8,862 nucleotides of DNA from Anaerolineales bacterium Chloro_02 (GCA_001603765.1 LUZV01000084.1:1-8862), one strand, 5' to 3'. Shown: positions 1-7,822, numbered from the stretch's first letter. A program made the numbers and translations. Notes: generated by a model not told the origin, from the letters alone.

Positions 1-1
1 G

Positions 2-154
2 CTCTGGTCCACAAAAAACGTAATCAAACACAATTTTCGAGACAGAAAGTTTCCGCTCATTTTTTTACTGCTCGGGTTAAGCTTCGTCGCGCAAATGAGC
101 GGGTTCCTGTTCGCAAAATTCAGATTCAAAAAGGCAGGCACATGCGAGTTCTGA
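2..154 (+). CDS. C-terminal end of a membrane-associated protein, possibly a glycosyltransferase (partial)
   Basis: An open frame enters from the left edge of the window, reads 50 codons and stops with TGA at 152-154, 13 bases inside the next gene. The visible residues contain a basic stretch (NFRDRKF), then a hydrophobic segment of about 20 residues (FPLIFLLLGLSFVAQMSGFL), then a short basic tail (KFRFKK). A membrane segment followed by a short positive tail is common at the C-terminus of GT2 glycosyltransferases in polysaccharide loci, and the downstream genes fit that setting. The catalytic part lies outside the window, so the family is a guess. The short overlap with the following start codon is typical of operon neighbours and supports this being a real gene end. 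Confidence 0.5.
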   Translation, partial: LWSTKNVIKHNFRDRKFPLIFLLLGLSFVAQMSGFLFAKFRFKKAGTCEF

Positions 155-1566
155 TCATCAATCCACCATGGCCCGGAAAAGGGTTCGGCACGAGATCCCA
201 AAACCGCATCATCAAGCACCGAAGCGACAAGTTCCTCCAGTATCCCATTTATCTTGCCTACAGTGCTGCGCAGCTCAAAAAGGCAGGGCATGAGGTTTCC
301 TACATCGACTCGGTGATCCAGGATTTCGACCTTCCCTGCACTATTTCCGAGGCCAGGAAGATCGAGCCGGAAGTGATCTTCATGGAAACCACCACCCCCT
401 CCATCGTTGCCGATTACGAAAACCTCACGCTGCTCAAAGAGGCCACAAATGCCAAGGTGGTGGTCGGAGGACCTCACAGTACCTACTTTCATCAATCCGT
501 TCTCGAAGAGTGCCCGGCAATCGACGTTGTTGTACGTCATGAGTTTGACACCAAGATTTCCGCCGTGGTGTCAAATATCGAGGACTTGAGCGGCGTGCCC
601 GGCATCACCTACCGCAACGGACCGGAAATCCTCGATAACGGAGACGGGGAATTGGCAACCGATTTGGACGCGGTTCCGTTCCCCGACAGGGATGTTGTTC
701 CGTGGCAATGGTACCTGGAAGCGTGGTATTCGCGGCAACCCTTCATGAACCTGATGACCTCGCGCGGCTGTCCCTATCACTGCAGCTTCTGTTTGTGGCC
801 GCAGAGCATGTACGGGCACAAACAGCGTTTCCGAAGCGTCGAAAACGTAATTTCCGAGATTCGCCTGCTCACGGACCGGTACGGTGTCCGGGAGTTGAAT
901 ATCGACGACGGCACTTTTACCACGAACCACAAAAGAGTAATCGAATTCTGCCGCAGGCTCCGGGAGGAGAAATTCGATCTGATATGGACGTGCAACGGCA
1001 GGGCCGATACCCTCGATGACCAGATACTCTCGGAAATGAAGAAAGCCGGATGCAAGATGATCCGGTTGGGGGTGGAAAGCGGTTCCCAGGAGGTGCTTGA
1101 CAAGATTCGCAAAGGACTCACCCTCAAGCAGATCGAGGATGGTTTCCGGATGGTCAAGAGGCACGGAATCCAGGCCCTGGGCGGCTTCATGTTCGGCTTT
1201 CCTTACGATTCTCGCAAAACGGTCGAAGAAACGATCCAGTTTGCCAAAAAACTTTCTCCCGACCAGGTACAATTTTCGATCTCGATGTGCTATCCCGGCA
1301 CGTCTCTCTACGAGTATGCGAAGGAAAACAACTTGCTGTTGGCCAAAAGCTTCAAGGAATTCGACATGACTCACGGGCCGATCGTAAAGACGCTTGACAT
1401 GGAGCGGACGGACCTCGAACACATCCTCGCACGGGCGTACAGCGAGTATTATTTCAGACCGGCATTCATGGTCCAGACACTTTGCAACATGGCCGATAGG
1501 GACGAAATCCGAAGGGTGATGCGGTCGCTCAAGAGTCTGGTAAAGACGATCAGGTTGCATCAATGA
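142..1566 (+). CDS. B12-binding-domain radical SAM enzyme
   Basis: A 474-residue protein with the two-domain layout of cobalamin-binding radical SAM enzymes. Residues 1-140 form a Rossmann-like B12-binding domain: it opens with VLIINPPWP and carries the VVVGGPH signature at 106-112. The classical DxHxxG cobalamin-ligand motif is not evident, as in many members of this class. The radical SAM core follows, with the [4Fe-4S] motif CPYHCSFC giving Cys210, Cys214 and Cys217. Supporting core motifs are LNIDDGTFT (252-260), RLGVESGS (308-315) and GGFMFGFP (347-354). Family knowledge: such enzymes cleave S-adenosylmethionine and often methylate unactivated carbons or phosphinates, or rearrange substrates. 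The substrate cannot be read from the sequence. Its place among glycosyltransferase genes suggests modification of a sugar or lipid carrier (inference). The frame is open upstream, but the ATG at 142 gives the usual family N-terminus and has an AAGGCAGG element just before it. The gene end overlaps the next start by four bases (ATGA). Confidence 0.9.
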   Translation: MRVLIINPPWPGKGFGTRSQNRIIKHRSDKFLQYPIYLAYSAAQLKKAGHEVSYIDSVIQDFDLPCTISEARKIEPEVIFMETTTPSIVADYENLTLLKEATNAKVVVGGPHSTYFHQSVLEECPAIDVVVRHEFDTKISAVVSNIEDLSGVPGITYRNGPEILDNGDGELATDLDAVPFPDRDVVPWQWYLEAWYSRQPFMNLMTSRGCPYHCSFCLWPQSMYGHKQRFRSVENVISEIRLLTDRYGVRELNIDDGTFTTNHKRVIEFCRRLREEKFDLIWTCNGRADTLDDQILSEMKKAGCKMIRLGVESGSQEVLDKIRKGLTLKQIEDGFRMVKRHGIQALGGFMFGFPYDSRKTVEETIQFAKKLSPDQVQFSISMCYPGTSLYEYAKENNLLLAKSFKEFDMTHGPIVKTLDMERTDLEHILARAYSEYYFRPAFMVQTLCNMADRDEIRRVMRSLKSLVKTIRLHQ

Positions 1567-2627
1567 AAACGGCGGCCGGTGCAGTGGAAGATCAAGCGGA
1601 CTTTCAGGTGGGGACAGATGTCTTGCCCGCATGCACCGTCTGCATCGCCAACTACAACGGGATCGACCTCATCGGTCCCTGCTTGGATTCGGTCCTGGCG
1701 CAGGATTTCGGGCTGCCGGTTGAAATCATCGTACACGACGACGCCTCCTCCGACGAGTCGGTTTCGTTCATTCGCCGGCACTATCCGGGGGTAAAGCTCA
1801 TTGTGAGCCCGGAGAATGTGGGTTTTTGCATCAGCAACAACAGGATGGCCTCTCAGGCCTCCGGGGAGTACCTCCTGCTCCTGAACAACGATGCCACCCT
1901 ACGCCCGGATGCGCTGAAAACGCTGTACACGTTTGCATCGAGGCAGAAGACACCGAGCATACTTGGTCTGCCTCAGTACAACATGATGACCGGTGAACTG
2001 CTCGATATCGGAAGCCGGCTCGACCTGTTCCTGAATGCGGTTCCGAATCGAAGCAGGCAAAGGCGGGAAGTCGGGCAGATCATGGGCGCGTGCCTGTGGG
2101 TGCCCAGGCGTCTCTGGAACGAACTGGGCGGGTTTCCGGACTGGTTCGGAAGCCTCGCCGAAGAAACTTATCTCTGCTGCCTTGCCAGGCTCAGGGGGTA
2201 TTCGGTGACAGCCCTGCCCACATCGGGGTACGATCATCTGGTGGGAGGCAGCTTCGGCGGGGGCAAGCTGGTTCAAGGGCGGGCGCGCACCACGTATCGC
2301 AGGCGGGCGCTTGCCGAGCGCAACAAGTCCTTTGCCATGTTTATCTGCTATCCGTCGCCTTTTTTTTACGCCATTCTCCCTGTCCACATCGCGCTGTTGA
2401 TTGTGGAAGGGGCGTTGGTCAGTTGTCTCAAGAAGGATTTGACCCTCTGGAAGACAGTGTATTGGAAATGCGTGCGGGATGTCTGGTCAAACCGGAGGAA
2501 GCTCCGGCGCCACCGAAACGAAGCGCAAAGGAATGCCGGGCGCGGCAGGGATTTCTTTAGGGGCCACACCCTGGTTCCATACAAGTTCAAAATGCTGGTT
2601 GCCCACGGCCTGCCCGATGTGGAGTGA
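1563..2627 (+). CDS. GT2-family glycosyltransferase with C-terminal membrane segment
   Basis: A 354-residue protein with a GT-A fold of glycosyltransferase family 2, probably of the rhamnosyltransferase-like (WbbL-type) branch. The fold starts near residue 23 (ACTVCIANYNG), after about 22 extra N-terminal residues. The nucleotide-binding IIVHDDASSD lies at 55-64, PENVGFCISNN at 83-93 and LLLLNNDATL at 104-113, where NND stands in for the metal-binding DXD. The acceptor-side GGFPDWFGSLAEE is at 189-201, where the acidic pair may supply the catalytic base. A hydrophobic stretch around 258-285 suggests that the protein sits on the inner face of the cytoplasmic membrane. It should move a sugar from a nucleotide donor to a lipid-linked glycan; the actual sugar is unknown. 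Its ATG overlaps the stop of the radical SAM gene, so translation is probably coupled. A run of eight T occurs at 2360-2367. Confidence 0.9.
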   Translation: MKTAAGAVEDQADFQVGTDVLPACTVCIANYNGIDLIGPCLDSVLAQDFGLPVEIIVHDDASSDESVSFIRRHYPGVKLIVSPENVGFCISNNRMASQASGEYLLLLNNDATLRPDALKTLYTFASRQKTPSILGLPQYNMMTGELLDIGSRLDLFLNAVPNRSRQRREVGQIMGACLWVPRRLWNELGGFPDWFGSLAEETYLCCLARLRGYSVTALPTSGYDHLVGGSFGGGKLVQGRARTTYRRRALAERNKSFAMFICYPSPFFYAILPVHIALLIVEGALVSCLKKDLTLWKTVYWKCVRDVWSNRRKLRRHRNEAQRNAGRGRDFFRGHTLVPYKFKMLVAHGLPDVE

Positions 2628-2663
2628 GTCCACTCGGAGGACGTGTCCCACGAATGAGAGGCT

Positions 2664-2668
2664 AGGAG
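2664..2668 (+). promoter_or_regulatory. Ribosome binding site of the aminotransferase gene
   Basis: AGGAG lies four bases before the ATG at 2673. It follows a 45-base gap after the glycosyltransferase stop, one of only two gene junctions inside the polysaccharide operon that do not overlap. It supports the chosen start and independent ribosome entry. Confidence 0.6.
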
Positions 2669-2672
2669 CTAC

Positions 2673-3809
2673 ATGAAAGAACCGATATACGTCACCCGGC
2701 CTTTTCTTCCCCCGCTGGAAGAATTGCAGCCTTACCTGGAACGAATATGGGCCAACCGGCAACTCACCAACGGCGGCCCTTTCCACCAGGAATTCGAGCA
2801 GGCGCTTTGCGACTATCTGGGCGTCGAATACATTTCGCTGTTCACAAACGGCACCCTGGCCCTGGTCACAGCCCTGCAGGCTCTGCGTATTACCGGAGAT
2901 GTGATCACTACGCCTTACAGCTTTGTCGCCACCTCGCATTCGTTGCTGTGGAACGGGATAAGGCCGGTTTTCGTGGACATTGACCCGGAAACTCTGAACC
3001 TGGACCCGGATAAAATCGAAGCGGCCATTACCCCCCAGACCACCGCAATCCTGCCGGTGCATGTTTATGGGCGTCCCTGCGACACTCAACGCATACAGTC
3101 GATTGCCGACATCTACGGGCTGAAGGTGATCTACGATGCTGCTCACGCTTTCGGAGTGGAAGACGAAGGCGGCAGTATCCTGCGACACGGGGACGTTTCC
3201 ATTCTGAGTTTCCACGGTACGAAGGTTTTTACCACCTTCGAGGGGGGGGCCGTCATCAGCCCGGACGCGAAGACGAAAAAACGCATCGACTATCTCAAGA
3301 ATTTTGGATTCGCCGATGAAGTCACCGTCGTTGCGCCCGGCATCAACGGCAAGATGAACGAATTCCAGGCCGCGCTTGGCCTTCTTCAGCTCAATCACGT
3401 CGATACCGCGCTGAAGGAGCGGGCCGAACTCGACAGGCAGTACCGGGAGGCCCTGGCGGACATCCCCGGCATTCGCTACCTGACGCTCCCCGATTGCAGC
3501 CGGCGCAACTATGCATATTTCGTCATCATGGTGGATCCGGAATACCCGATCAGCCGCGACGAACTCTATACCAGGCTGAGGCAAAACAACATCTTTGCCC
3601 GGCGCTATTTCTACCCGTTGATCAGCAATTTCCCGATGTATCGTGCACTGCCCAGCGCAAACAAATCCAATCTCCCAATCGCTTCGGCCAGCGCCGACAG
3701 GGTCCTGTGTCTGCCGATTTACCCCGGGCTGGACAAGTCCGCACTGGAAAGCACAGTGGATGTAATAAGAGGAGGTCGAAGTGTCTTATTACACGGAATC
3801 CGAGCTTAG
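2673..3809 (+). CDS. DegT/DnrJ/EryC1/StrS-family nucleotide-sugar aminotransferase
   Basis: A 378-residue PLP enzyme of the sugar aminotransferase family, full length for the family. Visible elements in order: LTNGGPFHQEFE (31-42), the phosphate-binding LFTNGTLAL (56-64), ITTPYSFVATSHS (78-90), PVHVYG (128-133), YDAAHAF (154-160) where Asp155 should contact the pyridine nitrogen, and SFHGTKVFTTFEGGA (179-193) with Lys184 as the predicted Schiff-base lysine. GKMNEFQAALGL (226-237) and FARRYFYPL (308-316) complete the pattern. Family knowledge: these enzymes aminate keto-deoxy nucleotide sugars using glutamate. From memory of the motifs, the protein resembles the VioA/FdtB-type enzymes that act on dTDP-keto-6-deoxyhexoses, but C-3 versus C-4 specificity cannot be decided here. 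The next gene encodes an acyltransferase, so the product is probably N-acylated. The gene end overlaps the next start by 29 bases. A G8 run sits at 3242-3249 within the codons just after the PLP lysine. Confidence 0.93.
   Translation: MKEPIYVTRPFLPPLEELQPYLERIWANRQLTNGGPFHQEFEQALCDYLGVEYISLFTNGTLALVTALQALRITGDVITTPYSFVATSHSLLWNGIRPVFVDIDPETLNLDPDKIEAAITPQTTAILPVHVYGRPCDTQRIQSIADIYGLKVIYDAAHAFGVEDEGGSILRHGDVSILSFHGTKVFTTFEGGAVISPDAKTKKRIDYLKNFGFADEVTVVAPGINGKMNEFQAALGLLQLNHVDTALKERAELDRQYREALADIPGIRYLTLPDCSRRNYAYFVIMVDPEYPISRDELYTRLRQNNIFARRYFYPLISNFPMYRALPSANKSNLPIASASADRVLCLPIYPGLDKSALESTVDVIRGGRSVLLHGIRA
3769..3776 (+). promoter_or_regulatory. Strong ribosome binding site that selects a GTG start
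   Basis: GAGGAGGT, close to the full anti-16S complement, lies four bases before the GTG at 3781 and inside the end of the aminotransferase gene. It is the best ribosome binding site in the operon and decides the non-ATG start of the acyltransferase. Confidence 0.75.
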
Positions 3810-4368
3810 AGAGTTGGGGATAAAGGACTTCGGCGAGCGTGTTCGTATCTCACACAAGGCGTCAATTTATGGAGCAAAAAACATCACGGTCGGAAGCGAT
3901 GTCAGGATAGATGATTTTTGTGTAGTATCCGCCGGAGAAGGAGGCATTGAACTGGGCAGCTTTATCCATGTTGCGGTGTACTCCTCGATCATAGGCAAGG
4001 GACAGATTGTCTTGGGCGATTTCAGCAATATATCATCAAGGGTTTCCATATATTCGAGTAGTGATGACTATTCAGGTGCATGGATGACGAACCCTACCGT
4101 TCCTGAGGAGTTCACCGGGGTCCACAACGCTCCCGTGAAAATCGGCAGGCATACCATAATCGGAGCCGGTTCCATTATATTACCGGGGGTGACGATCGAG
4201 GATGGTGTTGCAATCGGTGCATTGAGCCTGGTAAAGAAGCGGTGCATCGAATTCGGTGTTTATGCTGGCATTCCCGTAAAACGGATTGCGAAGAGGAAGC
4301 GAAACATTCTTGACCTCGAGCGGCTCTTCCTCGAACGCCTTGGTGCCGCTAAAAATAATCCGCAGTGA
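3781..4368 (+). CDS. Hexapeptide-repeat (left-handed beta-helix) acyltransferase
   Basis: A 195-residue protein read from a GTG start with a strong ribosome binding site. From about residue 24 it shows imperfect hexapeptide repeats typical of the left-handed beta-helix acyltransferases (ITVGSDVRIDDFCVV, 35-49; VKIGRHTIIGAGSIILPGVT, 119-138). The loop around SSSDDYSGAWMTNP (92-105) interrupts the helix. His115 in GVHNAP is a plausible catalytic residue, and the terminal YAGIPVKRI (161-169) matches the family's usual AGxPAK ending. Family knowledge: such trimeric enzymes transfer acetyl or another acyl group from CoA or ACP to sugars. The position directly after a sugar aminotransferase suggests N-acylation of the new amino sugar, but O-acetylation of a residue is equally possible. 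It lacks the N-terminal Rossmann-like domain of PglD/VioB-type acetyltransferases. Base composition is lower in GC than in its neighbours: three sampled 60-base lines give 37-50 percent, which hints at a separate origin. Confidence 0.88.
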   Translation: MSYYTESELRELGIKDFGERVRISHKASIYGAKNITVGSDVRIDDFCVVSAGEGGIELGSFIHVAVYSSIIGKGQIVLGDFSNISSRVSIYSSSDDYSGAWMTNPTVPEEFTGVHNAPVKIGRHTIIGAGSIILPGVTIEDGVAIGALSLVKKRCIEFGVYAGIPVKRIAKRKRNILDLERLFLERLGAAKNNPQ

Positions 4369-5858
4369 TAAGGCGCGTCTTCATAGCCGGCTATATTGCC
4401 CAGGGATACATATCCCTGCTGGGCATCGCCTTTATGCCTTTGTATATGCGCTGCATGGGCGTCGAGGCCTTCGGGCTGGTCGGTTTTTTCCTCATGCTTC
4501 AGGTCTGGCTTCAGCTTCTCGACCTGGGGCTGTCGTCCACGTTTTCCCGCGAAATGTCGCTGTATCGGGCCGGGGAGATCGATGTCGTGGCCGCAAGGCA
4601 GCGCCTTCGGAGCCTGGAGTGGTTCCTCGGGTTGCTGGCACTTGCCGCCGTGGCGGGGTTGATGTCTTCGCGAAATTCGATTGCCACTCACTGGCTAAGT
4701 TTTCAACATCTTTCACCCGCTGAAGTTGCCGACTGTATCGGAGCGATGGCGGTGACCGCTGCCTTGCGCTGGCTGACGGGTCTTTACCGCGCGGGTCTGA
4801 TCGGCCTGGAGCGGCAGATGTGGGTTATCGGAGCAGGCGCGGTGTCGGCAACCCTGAAGTTCGCGGGTGTCGTCCCCCTGCTGGTATACTGGTCGGCGGC
4901 GCCTCTCACCTTTTTTTACTACCAGGCGATTGTCGGACTGCTCGAATTCTTTGCCTTTGCCTGGACCATGTACCGGGCGATCCCCAATGCTACTGTAAGT
5001 TTTTTCCCTGCATGGACGGTGTTACGGAAGATGTTGCCAATGGCGGGAGCGATGGCCTTCCTGTCCGGCATTTCGGTTTTTCTGACTCAGATCGACAAGC
5101 TGATCCTCTCGAGGCTCTTGCCTCTTAAGGAATACGGATATTTCACCCTTGCCGTTGCTGCAGCGGGCGGAGTGTTGGTAATGACTTCTCCTCTCAACCA
5201 GGTCTTGCAGCCTCGCATGACAATTATGGCCTCGCAAAAGCAGACCGGTGACTTGCGCGGGGTATACCGGCAGGCGACACAGCTTTTTACAGCGGTTTTT
5301 TTCGCCCTCGGGGGCACCCTTGCCTTGTTTGCCGAACCGGTTCTATTCGCGTGGTCGGGAGACCCCCAGGCGGTAAGGGCTGCCGCCCCCATTCTTTTTT
5401 GGTATGGGATCGCAAATGCTTTGACCGGTGTTCTTCTGTTGCCGTTCATGTTGCAGTTCGCCCACGGTTATCTTCGGCTGCATGTAATCGGCAATATTAT
5501 TTTGGGATGCACCTTGCTGCCATTGCTGGTCTACGCTGCAATGAAATTTGGGGGGGTGGGCGCCGGGGCGACACTTGCCGTTTCATACCTGTTATTCCTC
5601 ATTTTGTGGGTCCCCCGGGTGCACCGCCGGTTATTGCCGGATATGGTCTGGATATGGCCGCTACATGATGTCGGACTTGTGGCAATGCCTGTTTTCGGCT
5701 TTCTGCTGACGGCTCGCTGGCTTTTGCCTCTAATGAAAGATCGTTTGCTTTCCGTATTTGTGCTTGGGACGATATTTTTGGGTGCGCTGCTTTCGGGTGT
5801 GCTGTCCGGAGATCGTTCCAGGAGAGTATTGTTGAACTGGGTGGGTGGGCGCACATGA
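4365..5858 (+). CDS. Wzx-like polysaccharide flippase (MOP superfamily)
   Basis: A 497-residue, very hydrophobic protein with about 12-14 membrane segments running from residue 5 to the C-terminus, the usual size for lipid-linked oligosaccharide flippases. LLDLGLSSTFSRE at 51-63 fits the signature at the end of the second membrane segment of Wzx/RfbX proteins. A charged loop (GEIDVVAARQRLRSLE) follows at about 70-85. Family knowledge: these transporters move undecaprenyl-pyrophosphate-linked repeat units from the cytoplasmic to the periplasmic face. The start is GTG and overlaps the preceding stop by four bases (GTGA). There is no good ribosome binding site, so translation is likely to depend on coupling. 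The gene carries T7 runs at 4911-4917 and 5296-5302 and a G7 run at 5550-5556. Its presence implies a Wzx/Wzy-type pathway, but no Wzy polymerase is in the window. Confidence in the superfamily is high; the exact substrate is unknown. Confidence 0.88.
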   Translation: MIRRVFIAGYIAQGYISLLGIAFMPLYMRCMGVEAFGLVGFFLMLQVWLQLLDLGLSSTFSREMSLYRAGEIDVVAARQRLRSLEWFLGLLALAAVAGLMSSRNSIATHWLSFQHLSPAEVADCIGAMAVTAALRWLTGLYRAGLIGLERQMWVIGAGAVSATLKFAGVVPLLVYWSAAPLTFFYYQAIVGLLEFFAFAWTMYRAIPNATVSFFPAWTVLRKMLPMAGAMAFLSGISVFLTQIDKLILSRLLPLKEYGYFTLAVAAAGGVLVMTSPLNQVLQPRMTIMASQKQTGDLRGVYRQATQLFTAVFFALGGTLALFAEPVLFAWSGDPQAVRAAAPILFWYGIANALTGVLLLPFMLQFAHGYLRLHVIGNIILGCTLLPLLVYAAMKFGGVGAGATLAVSYLLFLILWVPRVHRRLLPDMVWIWPLHDVGLVAMPVFGFLLTARWLLPLMKDRLLSVFVLGTIFLGALLSGVLSGDRSRRVLLNWVGGRT

Positions 5859-6811
5859 ACAAACCGGTTGTTTCTGTCTGTATCGTTACCTGCAACCATG
5901 AACGCTATATCCGCGACTGTATTATGAGCGTGATAGCTCAGAGCAGCGATGTGCCGCTTGAAATACTGGTGGGCGATGACCTTTCTGAAGACGGCACCTC
6001 TGGCATTGTCGCTGCTATCGCAAACGAATATCCTCACCTGATCCGTTATTTTCGCCATGCGCCGCGCCTTGGACCCGCGGAAAATTATCTGTCGTTGATT
6101 CGCGAATCACGCGGAACTTTTATCGCGCATCTGGATGGTGATGATTTCTGGCTGCCCGGCAAGCTGGCCGCGCAGGTCTCTTTTCTGGAGCGGCATCTCG
6201 ACTGCCCGGCGGTGTACTCGAATGCCCTTACGGTCCGGGATGACGGTGCGCCGCTCGGGGTTTTCAATAATCCCCAGCCATCTCGATTTGACATCAACGC
6301 CTTGCTGCGTGGCGGAAATTTCCTCAATCACAGTTCAATGCTGTACCGGGCATCCCTTCGAGAAAACTTACTGTCAATGCCGACCCCTTTCCTGGACTAC
6401 CGTATTCATCTTTGCCATGCCCGGCATGGGGCTATCGGGTATCTCAATCAGGTGCTGGTAGGTTATCGAGTGGGTTCGAGCACTTCAATGGTTGTGCGTG
6501 CAAAGGACCTTGTTCTTCGCCTGTATTGGGAAGCGCTGCTCAATGTGCCTCGCGAGTCCGTCAATGCCGAGGACCTTGCAGGAGGTATGGCGGGATTTGT
6601 CCGAAGTGTTTTACTTCAATCCTTCAGGACAAATAGTTTTTTCGTTCTGCGGCACTGGCTTCCTATCATTATGGCGGCTTCTCCGGTAGGGCGGATGAGG
6701 ATGTGCTCATTGATCTCCTCGGGCATTTTCAGGACGGCCATCCAGAAGGCATCTGATATTTTGTGCACACGATTGAACGGCAATCACCTCCAGATACTCT
6801 TTCGCCGTTGA
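5855..6811 (+). CDS. GT2-family glycosyltransferase
   Basis: A 318-residue protein with a clear N-terminal GT-A fold: VSVCIVTCNHERYI (6-19), ILVGDDLSEDGT (37-48) and the metal-binding AHLDGDDFW (91-99) with the DXD acids. LGPAENYLSLIRESRG at 72-87 lies between these motifs. The C-terminal part (about 170-318) is less conserved and would bind the acceptor. It has no clear membrane segment, although 215-240 and 255-285 are moderately hydrophobic. The expected role is to add a sugar to the growing lipid-linked repeat unit at the cytoplasmic face; donor and linkage cannot be predicted. Its ATG overlaps the flippase stop (ATGA), which supports the start and coupling to the rest of the operon. Confidence 0.9.
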   Translation: MNKPVVSVCIVTCNHERYIRDCIMSVIAQSSDVPLEILVGDDLSEDGTSGIVAAIANEYPHLIRYFRHAPRLGPAENYLSLIRESRGTFIAHLDGDDFWLPGKLAAQVSFLERHLDCPAVYSNALTVRDDGAPLGVFNNPQPSRFDINALLRGGNFLNHSSMLYRASLRENLLSMPTPFLDYRIHLCHARHGAIGYLNQVLVGYRVGSSTSMVVRAKDLVLRLYWEALLNVPRESVNAEDLAGGMAGFVRSVLLQSFRTNSFFVLRHWLPIIMAASPVGRMRMCSLISSGIFRTAIQKASDILCTRLNGNHLQILFRR

Positions 6812-6832
6812 AGCGGCGAATACCGGTGATCT

Positions 6833-7639
6833 ATGAATATTACAAGAATCGCTCATGCCCTAATCGCCCGCCTTTTTTTCTGGGGAAACAGGCAATGCAA
6901 TATCTGCGGCCATCGGGTGAGTTGGTTTCTGCCCTACCGCGGCGGATGGAGATCGGCGCCGCCTCTGATTCGAGCCCTGGATATCATCGGAAGCGATCTG
7001 GATAATTTTGAATGCCCCTGGTGCGGCGCAACGGATCGAGAGCGGCACTTGCTGATGTATATGCATGCCGCTGGGCTATTCGATGCGCTGCCCGGCATGG
7101 CCGTACTCCATTTCGCGCCTGAACGCCGCCTCTCAAAACTCATTGCCGCCACCATACCCGCGCGCTACATCAAGTGTGACCTCTACCCCGGTGCTCCCGG
7201 AGTGGAGAGGGTGGACATACAAGCCATTCCCTATCCGGACAAGACATTCGATCTGGTCATCGCCAACCATGTGCTCGAACATGTGACGGACGATGCGGGT
7301 GCACTCGAAGAGGTTCGACGCATCCTGAAACCGGGAGGATACGCGATATTGCAGACTCCCTTCAGCGCAAAACTCCGGGAGACCTGGTCGGACCCGGGCA
7401 TCGACGATGACCGTGCGCGTTTGCAGGCCTACGGGCAGGAGGACCATGTCCGGTTATTCGGCAGATCGATAGTGGAGCGTTTCGCGGCCGTGGGGTTCAT
7501 TTCACGCGTGCGTGAGCATAGGGGCGCGCTGGAGGAATTCGACCCCGAGAAATACGGAGTCAATGTCGCCGAGCCGTTTTTTCTGTTTGAACGAAATGAC
7601 GAGCATGCCATTGCTGGACCACTCGGCAAATCCGGGTGA
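6833..7639 (+). CDS. Class I SAM-dependent methyltransferase with N-terminal cysteine (zinc-ribbon-like) region
   Basis: A 268-residue protein. The N-terminal 70 residues hold two CxxC pairs, CNIC (Cys22, Cys25) and CPWC (Cys61, Cys64), followed by GATDRERH. This arrangement looks like a zinc-binding ribbon. The methyltransferase fold follows: VLHFAPE (91-97) in place of the usual glycine-rich motif I, an acidic residue at Asp129 before the AIPYPDKTFD motif (131-140), VIANHVLEHV (142-151) and ILKPGGYAIL (164-173). These are type 11 methyltransferase motifs. Family knowledge: similar proteins in polysaccharide clusters methylate sugar hydroxyls or carboxyls, but many have unknown substrates. 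The start is 21 bases after the preceding stop and lacks a strong ribosome binding site, and no better start exists upstream. It is the last gene of the operon in this window. A terminator is not obvious after it. Confidence 0.87.
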   Translation: MNITRIAHALIARLFFWGNRQCNICGHRVSWFLPYRGGWRSAPPLIRALDIIGSDLDNFECPWCGATDRERHLLMYMHAAGLFDALPGMAVLHFAPERRLSKLIAATIPARYIKCDLYPGAPGVERVDIQAIPYPDKTFDLVIANHVLEHVTDDAGALEEVRRILKPGGYAILQTPFSAKLRETWSDPGIDDDRARLQAYGQEDHVRLFGRSIVERFAAVGFISRVREHRGALEEFDPEKYGVNVAEPFFLFERNDEHAIAGPLGKSG

Positions 7640-7822
7640 TCGTGCATGCTTCCTCACCACCTTGCTTATCCTCGGGCGTCCCGCAACGGAACCGAACCGC
7701 GAATGGCCGCGCCAACAGCCAAAATTGAGCCCCACCTAGGACCTCGCAAACCAATCATCCAGCCTTCCGGAAACTATGCCGGCATAAGACTGTAGGAAAG
7801 GCAATAAAAGACCGGGAATTTT

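Noticed and set aside
571..1632. Long open frame of 353 codons on the minus strand, antisense to the radical SAM gene
   Set aside because: The + strand frame has complete radical SAM motifs. The antisense reading has no family features and is a by-product of GC-rich codon use.
2487..3584. Long open frame of 365 codons on the minus strand, antisense to the aminotransferase
   Set aside because: It is a shadow of a gene with clear PLP-enzyme motifs, and its own translation shows no recognisable domain.
7765..7801. Terminator of the polysaccharide operon around TATGCCGGCATA
   Set aside because: The self-complementary 12-mer leaves no proper loop, the outer CCTTCC/GGAAAGG pairing needs a bulge, and no T-tract follows.
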